22,242 nucleotides of DNA from NCBI GenBank assembly GCA_038230695.1, contig JBBRMT010000048.1, forward strand, positions 1 through 22,242. Reading direction: 5' to 3'. A model generated the notes under the pieces. That model searched no databases, was not told the DNA's origin, and saw only the letters and a program-made list of their open reading frames with translations. Position numbers and translations under genes: made by a program. The stretch is from QHBQ01 sp038230695. GTDB lineage: Bacteria > Chloroflexota > Chloroflexia > QHBQ01. Positions within the stretch are counted from its first letter, which is position 1, and each line of letters opens with the position of its first letter. This document shows positions 1 to 8,119 of this stretch, in pieces.

Positions 1-104
1 CTCTGCCATTCTGCTATTGTAGCCGTGGTTGTAATTTTCAAAAGCAGTGTAATACCAAATCTGGTAGGTGGTGCGGTAACATCAGCATTGATGGCGCTGC
101 ACCA

Positions 105-124
105 GGGCGGGCCACCACCCGCCC
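105..124. repeat. Short GC-rich inverted repeat
   Basis: Arms GGGCGGG (105-111) and CCCGCCC (118-124) flank a 6-nt loop. It lies between the window edge and the terminator of the secreted-protein genes. It resembles the dispersed GC-rich palindromes common between genes in Chloroflexus-type genomes, but only one copy is seen here, so its repeat status is inference. Confidence 0.4.
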
Positions 125-167
125 CTACGATTTACTGCTTTATCCTCTGGTAACGGTATAAGATAGC

Positions 168-202
168 GGACAGGCTGCCCTTATCGCAAGGGCAGCCTGT
201 CC
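168..202 (-). terminator. Hairpin terminator downstream of the secreted-protein operon
   Basis: A perfect 13-bp stem, GGACAGGCTGCCC (168-180) with its complement at 190-202, encloses a 9-nt loop. It lies about 50 bp past the stop codon of the last minus-strand gene. No long U tract follows on that strand, so termination may be imperfect or Rho-assisted. The stem itself is unmistakable. Confidence 0.55.
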
Positions 203-254
203 ATCTTTCCTAGCTGGCAAAGGTTAGCGGCTGGCGCTAACTTACCAGGTAAGT

Positions 255-905
255 TTAGTTCGAGCCGACTTTGGCCGAGCCGAGCGCATCTTGAACCGTG
301 CGGCCCGCAATGCTCTTGGCGACATCGCTGCCCGATACTGGCGTTAGTGTGCCGGTGGTCGTTATGTGGTAACGGCCATCAGGTGAGACGGGGCGAAGTG
401 TGCCGTTCGGGCCTGGCACCATCAGAAGGAAGTAACGTTCGCCCACCTGATATGCGGGGTCGTCTTCGAGCAGCAGCACCTTCACCTTGACGTTCTGCGG
501 CGGCGGAGCAGCGTTGGGGTCGCCTTTGCCTGTGCCAGCGGGCGGGCCAGCGGGGATTGTGGTTTCGCCGCCGGTACGGAATACAGTCAGTTGCTGACCG
601 GCGGCGATGTTGCCTTTATTCGACTTCAGCACCTGAACGGTGATGTGCTGCGTGGGAACAACATCCTTGCCATCAGGCTCCTGGGGTAGCGGGATGGTAA
701 TGTCGGGGCCTTTGGCGACGGAGACGACCTGTACTTCGACGATAACCTGTGCCTTGTTCACTACGTCGCTGAAGCTCTTGGCTTGGAACAGCCAGACCGC
801 ATGAGCGGAAGCGGCGGGGTCGGCAGTCGCATAGATGGTGAACTGGGCGATCAGGGCCAGAGTCAGCACTGCCGCACCTGCCCACATCATTCGATACTTG
901 TTCAT
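255..905 (-). CDS. Secreted protein of unknown function
   Basis: This 216-residue protein starts with a clear signal peptide: charged MNKYR, a hydrophobic stretch at about 8-26, and an Ala-rich cleavage region near Thr27-Ala28-Asp29. The mature part has a beta-rich look, with alternating Val and hydrophobic residues around 50-60 and 85-95, a Pro/Gly-rich linker at about 115-140, and a second beta-like block (VKVKVLLLEDDPAYQVGERY). No catalytic motif is recognised. The start is supported by AAAGGAG 8 nt upstream of the ATG. It is the second gene of a two-gene unit, 54 bp after the matrixin-like gene, and is followed by a hairpin. Codons for about residues 30-81 are duplicated in inverted orientation at 22087-22242. 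Function unknown; export is well supported. Confidence 0.8.
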   Translation of the reverse strand: MNKYRMMWAGAAVLTLALIAQFTIYATADPAASAHAVWLFQAKSFSDVVNKAQVIVEVQVVSVAKGPDITIPLPQEPDGKDVVPTQHITVQVLKSNKGNIAAGQQLTVFRTGGETTIPAGPPAGTGKGDPNAAPPPQNVKVKVLLLEDDPAYQVGERYFLLMVPGPNGTLRPVSPDGRYHITTTGTLTPVSGSDVAKSIAGRTVQDALGSAKVGSN

Positions 906-959
906 TTTGGTTTCTCCTTTAAGCTATGTCAACAAATGGTTGCGGTTGTCGGTCCCGGC

Positions 960-1511
960 TTAGTGGAACCGATAACGGTTGTAGAAGTCATCAGCGTTGT
1001 GCTGGTCGATGACGTTCGAGCTGCCAGGGAAGTAGCCGAGACCCATGCAGCCGCCGGTGTTGTCGTGGTCGAAGCCGTAGGTATGGAACACTTCCTGGCA
1101 GTACACACCCTGAATCCACCAGGTGTCGCTGGTACCATAATACGTGTTGAAGCGGGCGTGGGCGTGGCTAATGTGGTCGGAACACCAGCAACCCCAATCC
1201 CAGCTCGAACTCTCGATGCTAGCCAGGCCACCCCAGCCAGTATCCCCGAAGTTGCCGTCATAGACTGAGACATCGGTGTGGTAGTTGACGCTGTAGTTGT
1301 ACAGGATACCGATATTGTTCCACTTGTCGAGGCGGGCGGCCTCCGCCTGTGCCGTGGTGCTGCCATACTGCCACTCCTGGATCTGGATGTTGGCACCTGA
1401 CTTGTCCCAGTGCCAGCCGCCCCAGTTGTGGGCGGAGGCCATGCCGATGTTAGCGGCCGCGAGGGCGAACAGGAACATCAGGGGGAGCATCAGCTTGAGT
1501 TTTCGAGACAT
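960..1511 (-). CDS. Secreted matrixin-like protein with variant QExxHxxGxxH zinc motif
   Basis: This 183-residue protein has a signal peptide (about 1-27, ending MASA-HN) and a mature domain very rich in Trp, Tyr, His and Gly. Near residues 138-148 it carries QEVFHTYGFDH, which matches the metzincin zinc motif HExxHxxGxxH except that the first His is Gln. A downstream GGCMGLG resembles the Met-turn of matrixins. Family knowledge: the three His residues bind zinc and the Glu is catalytic. With Gln in place of the first ligand, the protein may bind metal differently or be non-catalytic. The start is set by AAGGAGG 6 nt before the ATG. It is the first gene of a unit with the downstream secreted protein. 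The fold assignment rests on the motif and the secreted context only. Confidence 0.75.
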   Translation of the reverse strand: MSRKLKLMLPLMFLFALAAANIGMASAHNWGGWHWDKSGANIQIQEWQYGSTTAQAEAARLDKWNNIGILYNYSVNYHTDVSVYDGNFGDTGWGGLASIESSSWDWGCWCSDHISHAHARFNTYYGTSDTWWIQGVYCQEVFHTYGFDHDNTGGCMGLGYFPGSSNVIDQHNADDFYNRYRFH

Positions 1512-1522
1512 CTGTAACCTCC

Positions 1523-1645
1523 TTAGTGGTTATGTAAGTGAATGGTTGGGTAGTTGTGGAGCAAGCCGGTCTCCTGGTTGGGTATAGGTGGCGACCGCTT
1601 GCTGATCTCAGGTAGGTAATCTACGTAGCGCCAGGAGCTTATCAC
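1523..1645 (-). promoter_or_regulatory. Leader with possible 40-codon uORF and occluded ribosome site
   Basis: Upstream of the matrixin-like gene the minus strand carries a very long Shine-Dalgarno match (AGAAAGGAGGTGAT, 1641-1654). Its AGGAG can pair with CTCCT eight nucleotides further on. A GTG within it opens a 40-codon frame that ends in TAA at 1523-1525, and this TAA overlaps the AAGGAGG of the matrixin-like gene. The arrangement would suit translational coupling. However, the Shine-Dalgarno sequence is too close to the GTG, and the peptide looks like no known protein. Confidence 0.25.
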
Positions 1646-2740
1646 CTCCTTTCTTTCACTGGCAGTACACAGTCAAAAGCAGTTATTACCGAGAAGTCGG
1701 CACGATTGGCAGCATAATGCTAGCCCGATTAACATTTCTGCTTTTGCAGTATTGGCTAAGTTAGAAGTTAAAGTAACGACGTGGCTTGGGCGACGGCGAT
1801 GCTGAGAGCTGGTATAGCGGAGGTGTTGGCGGCTTAGACGTTTGCGGCACTTCATCGTCTATGCTACCTTCTTCGTATGAGCCGGTATTGGTTACAACTT
1901 GAGAAGATTATAGCGCGGTTATTACACACCGTATATAAAGGGCTTTACAGAGTATGTGTAGTGTTCTTTACATTTGTAATGTGGGTCAGGCAGGACGAAC
2001 ACCAATAGAAATATCGAATTTCATGCAGCTAAGTCCCCTGCCATTAGACGAAGGATTACTTAATCGCTCAACAGCGCGTGGTATACGCAACTTATTGATA
2101 GTAGCAGGGACAATACGGCTTTTTTAGCATAATATCCCCGCAAACACCTGAATAACTCGGCAGGTATAAGCGCCCCTCCCGCCAGGGTACGCTTCCTAAG
2201 CATGAGTCCGGTTGATCAACTCGGCCAGCCAGAGGTCTTCACGCTTTTTGTTTGCCCTCGATGCAAGTGTGCAGAGCGATATGTTGTTTAACTAAGGGGG
2301 ATGCAATGATTTGACTCGGCGGGTACGACAACAGCACCAAGAAGAAGACAGAAACAAAGATTGAGGAGGCGATCGAGCGATACACGTTCAAGTAGGACAT
2401 CAGCCCCAACGTTTACCTGGTCAAAAGGATCTGGCCCAGCATTCTCGCATACAGGTGCATCTAGTGCGGCATCTTCGGCCTAGCTATTTCTACAGCGGCT
2501 TCGATGAGACAATCAAGGTCGCGCTGCCCCACCTTTTGGCAAAACGGCACGTGCATATACCACCACTCTGCCGTCCCGCAGTGCTACAGTTGTGGTTGGA
2601 ACTTTGGAGTAACGTGCAGGGTGTCCATTTAGCAACAAATCACACTCAATACGCAGACCAGCGCGAACTTGCATCTAAACTGTGCCGCGCTTTCCTCTGT
2701 CTCAGCGTCACCTCAACAAACAAAATAAGAAGTTCGCTAC
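1646..2740. other. Gene-poor stretch with a possible decayed gene
   Basis: No convincing intact gene is seen in this 1.1 kb. Around 2320-2640 on the plus strand, protein-like segments appear in different frames: KIEEAIERYTFK, then after a stop DISPNVYLVKRIWPSILAY, then in a shifted frame FYSGFDETIKVALPHLL. This pattern suggests a gene broken by stops and frameshifts, but no family is recognised. A TATAAT-like box on the minus strand (1907-1912) has no good -35 partner. Confidence 0.3.
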
Positions 2741-3223
2741 TCAACTGCGAAACTCGACGATTTTCCCCAGCTGCCGCCACTCGTTAACCCCTTCTTCCAA
2801 CCGTGCGCCCCGCCTGCCACTTTCCTGGAGCAAAGCAAGCGCCTGATCAGCATACACACAATAAGGCCCCCGGCAGTAAGCCACAATCAAGCGGTCAGTG
2901 GGCAGTTCAGCGACCCGCGCTGGCAATTTGCTAATCGGGATGGAGATGGCATGGGGTAGATGACCCGCCTTATACTCATCTTCAGGTCGAACGTCGAGCA
3001 GCGCTGCCTCGCCCTTTTGCTGACGTGCCTCTAGCTCCGCCATACTGATTGTGTCGAACGGATGCCGCTGGGGCCGATATGCGTTCAGTGCGGGACTTAC
3101 CTCCGCCAATTGCTGCTCACCAGCCGAGCGTAGATCCAGCCATAGCTTGATTATTGACGCATTCGCCAGGCGGCAGCGTATGTATGTGCCGTGCCGCTCG
3201 GCGGCGACCAGCCCATCTTCAAC
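2741..3223 (-). pseudogene. 5'-truncated ArsR-rhodanese fusion
   Basis: The open frame runs from just after a TAG (3224-3226) to the stop at 2741. The last 120 residues are a rhodanese domain: LLDVRPEDEYKAGHLPHA, then the active-site loop YCRGPYC with the catalytic Cys, then EGVNEWR. Rhodaneses move sulfur from a donor to a thiol acceptor through that Cys. Upstream in the same frame is the end of an ArsR winged helix (EDGLVAAERHGTYIRCRLA) and the linker helix (IIKLWLDLRSAGEQQLAEV), the layout of ArsR-rhodanese fusions. The helix-turn-helix half is missing and there is no ATG. A TTG at 3107-3109 with GGTGAG upstream could still make a rhodanese-only protein. It is most likely a broken regulator gene with an intact rhodanese part. 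Confidence 0.7.
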
Positions 3224-3360
3224 CTATAAGCGACCTTGTACTACTAATATTACAGCCGCAGTCGCTGCTAGGACAGGCGCAAAACCTAATGTTATAGTAG
3301 CTAGTAATGTCATCAAGTTGAGTGTAGTTAGAAGCTGGTTTTGCCAAGCGCAGTTGTAAT

Positions 3361-3387
3361 CCTAAGTGCATGGCAGCGCGGCTTAGG
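3361..3387 (-). terminator. Weak hairpin after the histidine kinase gene
   Basis: CCTAAG (3361-3366) and CTTAGG (3382-3387) form a 6-bp stem just past the kinase stop codon. There is no clear U tract, so this is only a possible terminator. Confidence 0.25.
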
Positions 3388-3391
3388 CTAA

Positions 3392-5200
3392 TTATCTCGC
3401 CAGCCTGGGGAGGGGTACGCGCAGAGTTATAGTCGTACCTTTTCCCACCTCACTCTGCACTTGCAAGTCACCGTTGAGCAACTCGGCACGCTCGCGCATA
3501 TTTAGCAAACCGTAGCTGCCTTTCTCGGTATAGCTACCCAGCACCTTATCCACGTCGAATCCACGCCCATCATCACGAATAACCACAACCAGACTACAGC
3601 TTGAGGTCTTATCCAATACTTGTGCGTTCTTTAGATTGCCATTGCTATCAATGTTGAACTGGACAAGCTGCTCACTCAGCTCAAGCCAAACGTGCTTCGC
3701 CATTGCCGATTTCCTGGCATTATTGATTGCTTCTTGCATAATCGAGTAGATCGCTCCCTTGGATGCTGGGGTCAATGATGAGAGGTCAAGCCCGGGTACG
3801 ATGCTGAGGCTGTAGGTTACGCCGCCCTCACCCTGGCGTTCAGTGATGAGCGTCTGAATAGCGGCCAGCAGCCCTTGTGTCTCCAGCACGATCGGCCTGA
3901 GTTGAAGAAGCAGGTTTCGTACCTCTTTACTAGTATTACGCACCAGTCGCTCAAGCTCGGCTAGCTCATGCAATACTGTCTGGGGGTTGGGGCTCAACAT
4001 CCGTCTGACTAGATCAATCCGCATCACCATCATTGCCAGTCCCTGCGCCGGGCCGTCATGCAGGTCGCGGCTGAAGCTGCGCCGACCTTCCTCCTGTATA
4101 GCAATTAGCCGGTCACGCTCGGTCAGCAAGTTCTGATAAAGCCGGGCATTCTCAAGTGCGGCCGCAGATTGCGTTCCTATCGAGTTCAACATCGCCGCAT
4201 CTTCATCGTTAAAATGCACCGCTTGACCCTGATTGTCTATCTTGTTCATCACCAACAGCGCACCGACTGTTCGACCATATACTTGCATTGGCACACAGAG
4301 CAGCGAACGAATGATCAGGCCGTATCGTTTGGCGGCCAACTCACGCCAGGGCGAATTTTCATCTACCTGGTTGACAAATACAGCGCGGCCCTCGTCCATT
4401 ACTGTGCCAGTTATACCTGGCTCGACCCGCAAGCGAAACTCCTGACCGACCGAGCTATTCTGTTGACTTGGCAGTTCAAGCACGAGTTCGTTGGTCTTCT
4501 CATCCAGCAGCAACAGAGTGGCAGCGCTAGCGTGTACTACTCGACTGGCGATTTGGGCGGTTTGGCGCAGTAGCGCTCCCAGATCCAACGTAAGACCAGC
4601 CATGATCGCCGACATCTCATATAGCACCTGAAGTTCGGTGACGCTACGCTGCGCATGCTCGGCCTGGAGTATCCCGCTTGCCGCCGACCCGACAGCGGTA
4701 GCCAGCGCCGAGAGGATGGCAAAATCGCTGCTGTCAAGAGTTTGGACTTGAAATAGGACGAATGCCAGTGTCCCGGCCACCTTTTCGCCGACAAATAGGG
4801 GGGCGCAGTGCATAACTCTACTGTCTTCCAGATTGCTGCTCCTCCAGCCGAAGCTTGGCCCCTGATCAAGCAGGGTTGGTTGTAGTTCGCTGGCGGAGAG
4901 CTGTCGATAGTATGCCCCTACCTTATAGCGAAATGCACTGTTCCCCTGTCCATATTCGCCGTGAACAAGCCCTGCTTGCCCAGAGATAGCCTTCGTCTTG
5001 CTACTTAGATCGGTATTCAGCAAGACGATGGTACTCTCGGCTCCAATCATACCGAGTACGGCAGCCGCTTGTTTCAGCACATCATCAAGAGTGCGGCTCA
5101 GTGATAGCTTGGCAATTCTGCACGTAAGCGCGATCAGATCGGTAGAAATACCCTTGAAGCGCTGGCGCTGCTGGGTTTCAATTTCGCTAAATCCAATCAT
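3392..5200 (-). CDS. GAF-GAF sensor histidine kinase, NarX/NreB type
   Basis: This 602-residue protein has no membrane segment and is predicted cytoplasmic. The order is an N-terminal GAF-like region (about 25-180), a second, more typical GAF domain (about 190-355), a HisKA_3 dimerisation helix with the phospho-acceptor motif RDLHDGPAQ (His381), and a HATPase_c domain with an N box (EAINNARKSA, about 490-499), DDGRGFD (543-549) and a GSYGLLNMRERAE G2 box (about 561-573). Kinases of this family autophosphorylate on His and usually pass the phosphate to NarL/FixJ regulators; the GAF domains sense a small ligand or redox state. No NarL-type regulator is in the window, but four stand-alone receivers lie downstream and may be partners (inference). 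The ATG has only a weak GAGGGA upstream. Confidence 0.92.
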   Translation of the reverse strand: MIGFSEIETQQRQRFKGISTDLIALTCRIAKLSLSRTLDDVLKQAAAVLGMIGAESTIVLLNTDLSSKTKAISGQAGLVHGEYGQGNSAFRYKVGAYYRQLSASELQPTLLDQGPSFGWRSSNLEDSRVMHCAPLFVGEKVAGTLAFVLFQVQTLDSSDFAILSALATAVGSAASGILQAEHAQRSVTELQVLYEMSAIMAGLTLDLGALLRQTAQIASRVVHASAATLLLLDEKTNELVLELPSQQNSSVGQEFRLRVEPGITGTVMDEGRAVFVNQVDENSPWRELAAKRYGLIIRSLLCVPMQVYGRTVGALLVMNKIDNQGQAVHFNDEDAAMLNSIGTQSAAALENARLYQNLLTERDRLIAIQEEGRRSFSRDLHDGPAQGLAMMVMRIDLVRRMLSPNPQTVLHELAELERLVRNTSKEVRNLLLQLRPIVLETQGLLAAIQTLITERQGEGGVTYSLSIVPGLDLSSLTPASKGAIYSIMQEAINNARKSAMAKHVWLELSEQLVQFNIDSNGNLKNAQVLDKTSSCSLVVVIRDDGRGFDVDKVLGSYTEKGSYGLLNMRERAELLNGDLQVQSEVGKGTTITLRVPLPRLAR

Positions 5201-5456
5201 CCATGTCCCTCACAGTTGTCTATAACGCTAGCCTGATCTTTGGTATAGGCGCGACACATAGCAGCATAAGCGGTTCGCCGCTGTAGCAGGCGAACTCTCA
5301 ACTTATATTCTAATGGGTCAGTCATTAGCAGGCTGTTAGTCAGTTATTTCAAATGTGTTATTATTTAGTTAAAGTTTTACTGCGCTATCTTCCTTTTAAA
5401 GGAGCAACGCTTGTGCGCGACATGATAGCGTCGTTCACCCTCCGCTACCAGATTGC

Positions 5457-6368
5457 TTACGACATTAGCAGATCGGAGATGTCCCCCCGCAGGTGACCTG
5501 CGCGAAACTTGCGATCCTGACTGTGGATGATTACTGGCAGCCCACCACTGGGAAAGGAGAGTATCGTCCCGCCTCGATCCGCCCTGGTGCCGTCAGGGAT
5601 CGCGAACCGGATGCGCTGCACGATTAGCGAGATGACCAGCCGCAGCTCCAGCATGGCAAATGTGGCTCCCAGACAGCGGCGCGGCCCTGCGCCAAATGGT
5701 AGGTATTCATAGGGCGATGGTGTGATCGTTTCCCAGCGGCTGGGGAGGAAACGGTGCGGGTCGGAATATAGCTCGGGCCGACGATGAATTATTGCCGGGC
5801 TGTAAATCAGGCGCGTCTGGGCCGGGAGGCGATAAGGGCCAAGTTCAAAGGGGCGGGTGCTGGTGCGTATCATCCACATCCCCGGCGGAAAGAGGCGAAG
5901 GCTCTCATTTATCACATGATCCAAGAGCGGCAATTCGTGCAGTTGTGTCAAGGTGGGCGCAGCCCCATGGAGCTTACCTTCCAGTTCATCAACCAGGTCT
6001 GCTAGCACTTTCGGATGCTGGGCCAGCAAAAAGAGCGTCCAGGTCAGCGCACTGGCAGTGGTTTCGTGTCCTGAGCTAAAGATGGTAGCCACATGACCCA
6101 GGAGCTGCGTTTCGGTCAGGTTGAGAGGACTGCTATGTGGGTTGGCATCGGTGGAATGCACCGTGTCATCGTTACCAAACACGGTCAGCAGAATGGACAG
6201 CGCATCGCCCTGGGCATGGTCACTGCCCTTCTCCACTTGCGTTTGCTTACGCTTGAGTACATCCTTCAATTCCGCTTCCAGACGTTCGGAGAGCCGCAGG
6301 AAATGGCGGTAGGGTAGGCCGGGCAGGTTGAGGGGTAGCAGATGCACCGGGATGGATAGCCATACCCA
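5457..6368 (-). pseudogene. 5'-truncated cytochrome P450
   Basis: About 300 C-terminal residues of a P450 are present: LPLNLPGLPYR before helix G, the I-helix motif SGHETTAS, the ESLR form of ExxR, DPHRFLPSRW, and the heme-binding loop FGAGPRRCLG whose Cys would ligate heme iron. Full P450s have about 430-460 residues, so roughly the first 150-180 are absent. The open frame formally continues to 6644, but those extra 90 residues are only the antisense of the receiver gene starting at 6381 and look nothing like a P450. The homology therefore stops at a junction near 6368. The protein would lack helices A-E and is unlikely to fold as an active monooxygenase. Confidence 0.8.
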
Positions 6369-6380
6369 CCGAGGAGGCCC

Positions 6381-6821
6381 ATGCCTAAGCGCATCCTGAT
6401 AGTAGACGATAGCCCAGTGATTCTGAAGCTGCTTCGCGATCTGCTCACTGCCGAGGGCTACTTGGTCATTGGCAGGTCGGAATCTCTTCAGGAACTGGAC
6501 GAGGTACGCCGTGCCAATCCTAATCTGATTATCCTCGATCATTTGCAAAAGGGGATAGATAGCAGCCAGGACATCCTCACCTTGATGAAGAAGAGTGTGA
6601 ATCTCAGTGCCGTTCCCGTCATTATCTGCACCGTTCCAGGTCATGGGGCAGCAGCGCTGAAGGAGCAGCTAAGGCTGGAGAACGTCGATCTACTGCTCAA
6701 GCCATTCGATATTGACGAACTCTTTGCCACTGTAAAGCGGATGATTAAGCAGGCTGAGGCGAAGGCGGGGGCTAGTAGTCCGCCATATGCGGCCGTAGTG
6801 GTAAATCTACGTGGTGACTGA
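6381..6821 (+). CDS. Stand-alone receiver (CheY-like) protein 1
   Basis: This 146-residue protein is a single receiver domain with no output domain. It has the acidic pair Asp9-Asp10, phospho-acceptor Asp53 (LIILDH), Thr84 (IICT) and Lys107-Pro108 (LLKPFD). The C-terminal 25 residues look unstructured. GAGGAGG lies only 3 nt before the ATG, closer than usual. It points the opposite way from its three relatives downstream, and its ribosome-site region abuts the broken 5' end of the P450. Its start region (MPKRIL) closely matches receiver 2, which suggests duplication and inversion. Its role is probably phosphorelay or regulation by protein contact. Confidence 0.88.
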   Translation: MPKRILIVDDSPVILKLLRDLLTAEGYLVIGRSESLQELDEVRRANPNLIILDHLQKGIDSSQDILTLMKKSVNLSAVPVIICTVPGHGAAALKEQLRLENVDLLLKPFDIDELFATVKRMIKQAEAKAGASSPPYAAVVVNLRGD

Positions 6822-6961
6822 TGTGACAGTAGGCGGCGTAGGTTGCTACTCCTTGCCGCGCCAATATCAGGCAGCCCACCCGTATCATCAGGATGCGCTG
6901 CATGGTCGGTATTTCTACCAGGCTCTGAGTGACTAGACCTGCCTATCTTATGTGGCACGGC

Positions 6962-7390
6962 TCATTCAGTTGCTGATTGGGCTATTTGCTGATTAGCAGT
7001 CGCCGCTTGCGCTTCAGCCCTGGTAATCAGCAGTTGGACCATCTCGTATAGGTCATCAATGTTGAATGGCTTGCTGAGAACCTGCAGGTTCTTCTCCCTG
7101 TGTGCAATCGCCTGCACATCTTGTCCATTGGCGAAGCCGGTGCAGATGATAATCGGTATGTGCGCTAGATCAGCAGCCATCCTGATGCGCGTAATAGCCA
7201 CCTGACTTACCTCCTTATTGTGCATCCAATGGTCGAGGATAATTAGGTCGGGTGCGGCGCGACGCACCTGTGCCGCGCTCTCGATGGGATAATGCTGAGT
7301 AATGACGGTGTAGCCCTCATCAGAGAGCAGGTCGCGGAACAGGTCGAGTATTTCGCTGCTGTCATCTACTACAAGGATGCGTTTGGGCAT
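6962..7390 (-). CDS. Stand-alone receiver (CheY-like) protein 2
   Basis: This 142-residue single receiver domain has Asp9-Asp10, Asp53, Thr84 and Lys107 all in place (VVDDSS, LIILDH, IICTGF, LSKPFN). GGAGGAG lies 5 nt before the ATG. The tail is Ala/Gln-rich (about 125-142). It is convergent with receiver 1 and about 150 bp from receiver 3, whose sequence is clearly related. With no DNA-binding domain it must act through partners, or as a phosphate carrier or sink. Confidence 0.9.
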   Translation of the reverse strand: MPKRILVVDDSSEILDLFRDLLSDEGYTVITQHYPIESAAQVRRAAPDLIILDHWMHNKEVSQVAITRIRMAADLAHIPIIICTGFANGQDVQAIAHREKNLQVLSKPFNIDDLYEMVQLLITRAEAQAATANQQIAQSATE

Positions 7391-7540
7391 TGTGACTCCT
7401 CCGCCTTGGGACTGCTAGTGGATGATGGATCGGTGGCATCGGCAAGTCTTTGAGCTATCTAAAGACGGGGTGCTGAGGATTGGTGTGCTTCACTGCTTAC
7501 TCCTCAAGTTAGGGGCAGCAAGCGAAAGCTATAGTGGTGA

Positions 7541-7942
7541 CTACTGCCCATCATAGTGATGTTTAGACGCTTCAGCCAAGGTAATCGTCACTACGGCAAG
7601 CAGGTCGTCAACGTCGAAGGGTTTGCTGAGAACCATCACGCTACTCCGTCGCACTGGAGATTGAGGTATCATAGGCCCATCAGCATAGCCAGTGCAGATG
7701 ATAAGCGGGAGATAGGCCAAATCCGCGCTCTGCATAATCAGCTCGATAGTCGCATGACTGACTTCCTCACTACCGCGCCAATAGTCCAGGATGATCAGGT
7801 CAGGAGCAGCATGACGCACCTGGTCGGCATTAGCCAGGGGGAAAGCCTGGGTGATGACCCGATACCCTGCGGCAGTGAGTATGTCGCCCAGTATAGAAAG
7901 TATGGGTGGGCTGTCATCTACGACGAGGATGCGATTTAGCAT
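7541..7942 (-). CDS. Stand-alone receiver (CheY-like) protein 3
   Basis: This 133-residue single receiver has Asp9-Asp10 (VVDDSP), Asp53 (LIILDY), Thr84 (IICTGY) and Lys107 (LSKPFD). Over the first 85 residues it is closest to receiver 2, sharing for example QVRxAAPDLIILD. The ATG has no good Shine-Dalgarno sequence, so expression may be low or leaderless. It belongs to the same paralogous set as its neighbours. Confidence 0.88.
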   Translation of the reverse strand: MLNRILVVDDSPPILSILGDILTAAGYRVITQAFPLANADQVRHAAPDLIILDYWRGSEEVSHATIELIMQSADLAYLPLIICTGYADGPMIPQSPVRRSSVMVLSKPFDVDDLLAVVTITLAEASKHHYDGQ

Positions 7943-7990
7943 AGCGGTTGCTCGGCACCATGGTGGCTAGACATAGTTGAAGGATATCTA

Positions 7991-8119
7991 TCATTCGATT
8001 TGGCAGGTTAAGACCAGGCGCCGCGCAAACGTTCTAGCCGCCATTGAATAGCGTAAGCTGCTATGCTCGGCCAGCATTGCGGCTAGCTCTTGCGCCAGCC
8101 TGGTCTCATCGTCCTGAGC
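7991..8119 (-). other. In-frame coding-like extension after the receiver 4 stop codon
   Basis: Directly after the TAA of receiver 4 (8120-8122) the same frame stays open for 42 codons, then stops at 7991-7993. It encodes a helix-like, Ala/Leu/Arg-rich segment that begins AQDDETRLAQELAAMLAEH. It has no start codon near its beginning. It may be the former C-terminus of receiver 4, cut off by a nonsense mutation, or chance. Confidence 0.3.

Noticed and set aside
783..1587. Plus-strand frames opposite the secreted-protein genes
   Set aside because: The minus-strand genes have signal peptides and ribosome sites; the plus frames look like low-complexity shadows.
1641..1654. ATCACCTCCTTTCT, the same as a 16S rRNA 3' end
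   Set aside because: Only 14 bp match and no rRNA sequence precedes it; on the minus strand it reads as an extended ribosome-binding sequence.
6381..6644. N-terminal 88 residues of the apparent P450 frame
   Set aside because: They are the reverse complement of the receiver 1 gene, which has a full receiver signature; they show no P450 similarity.
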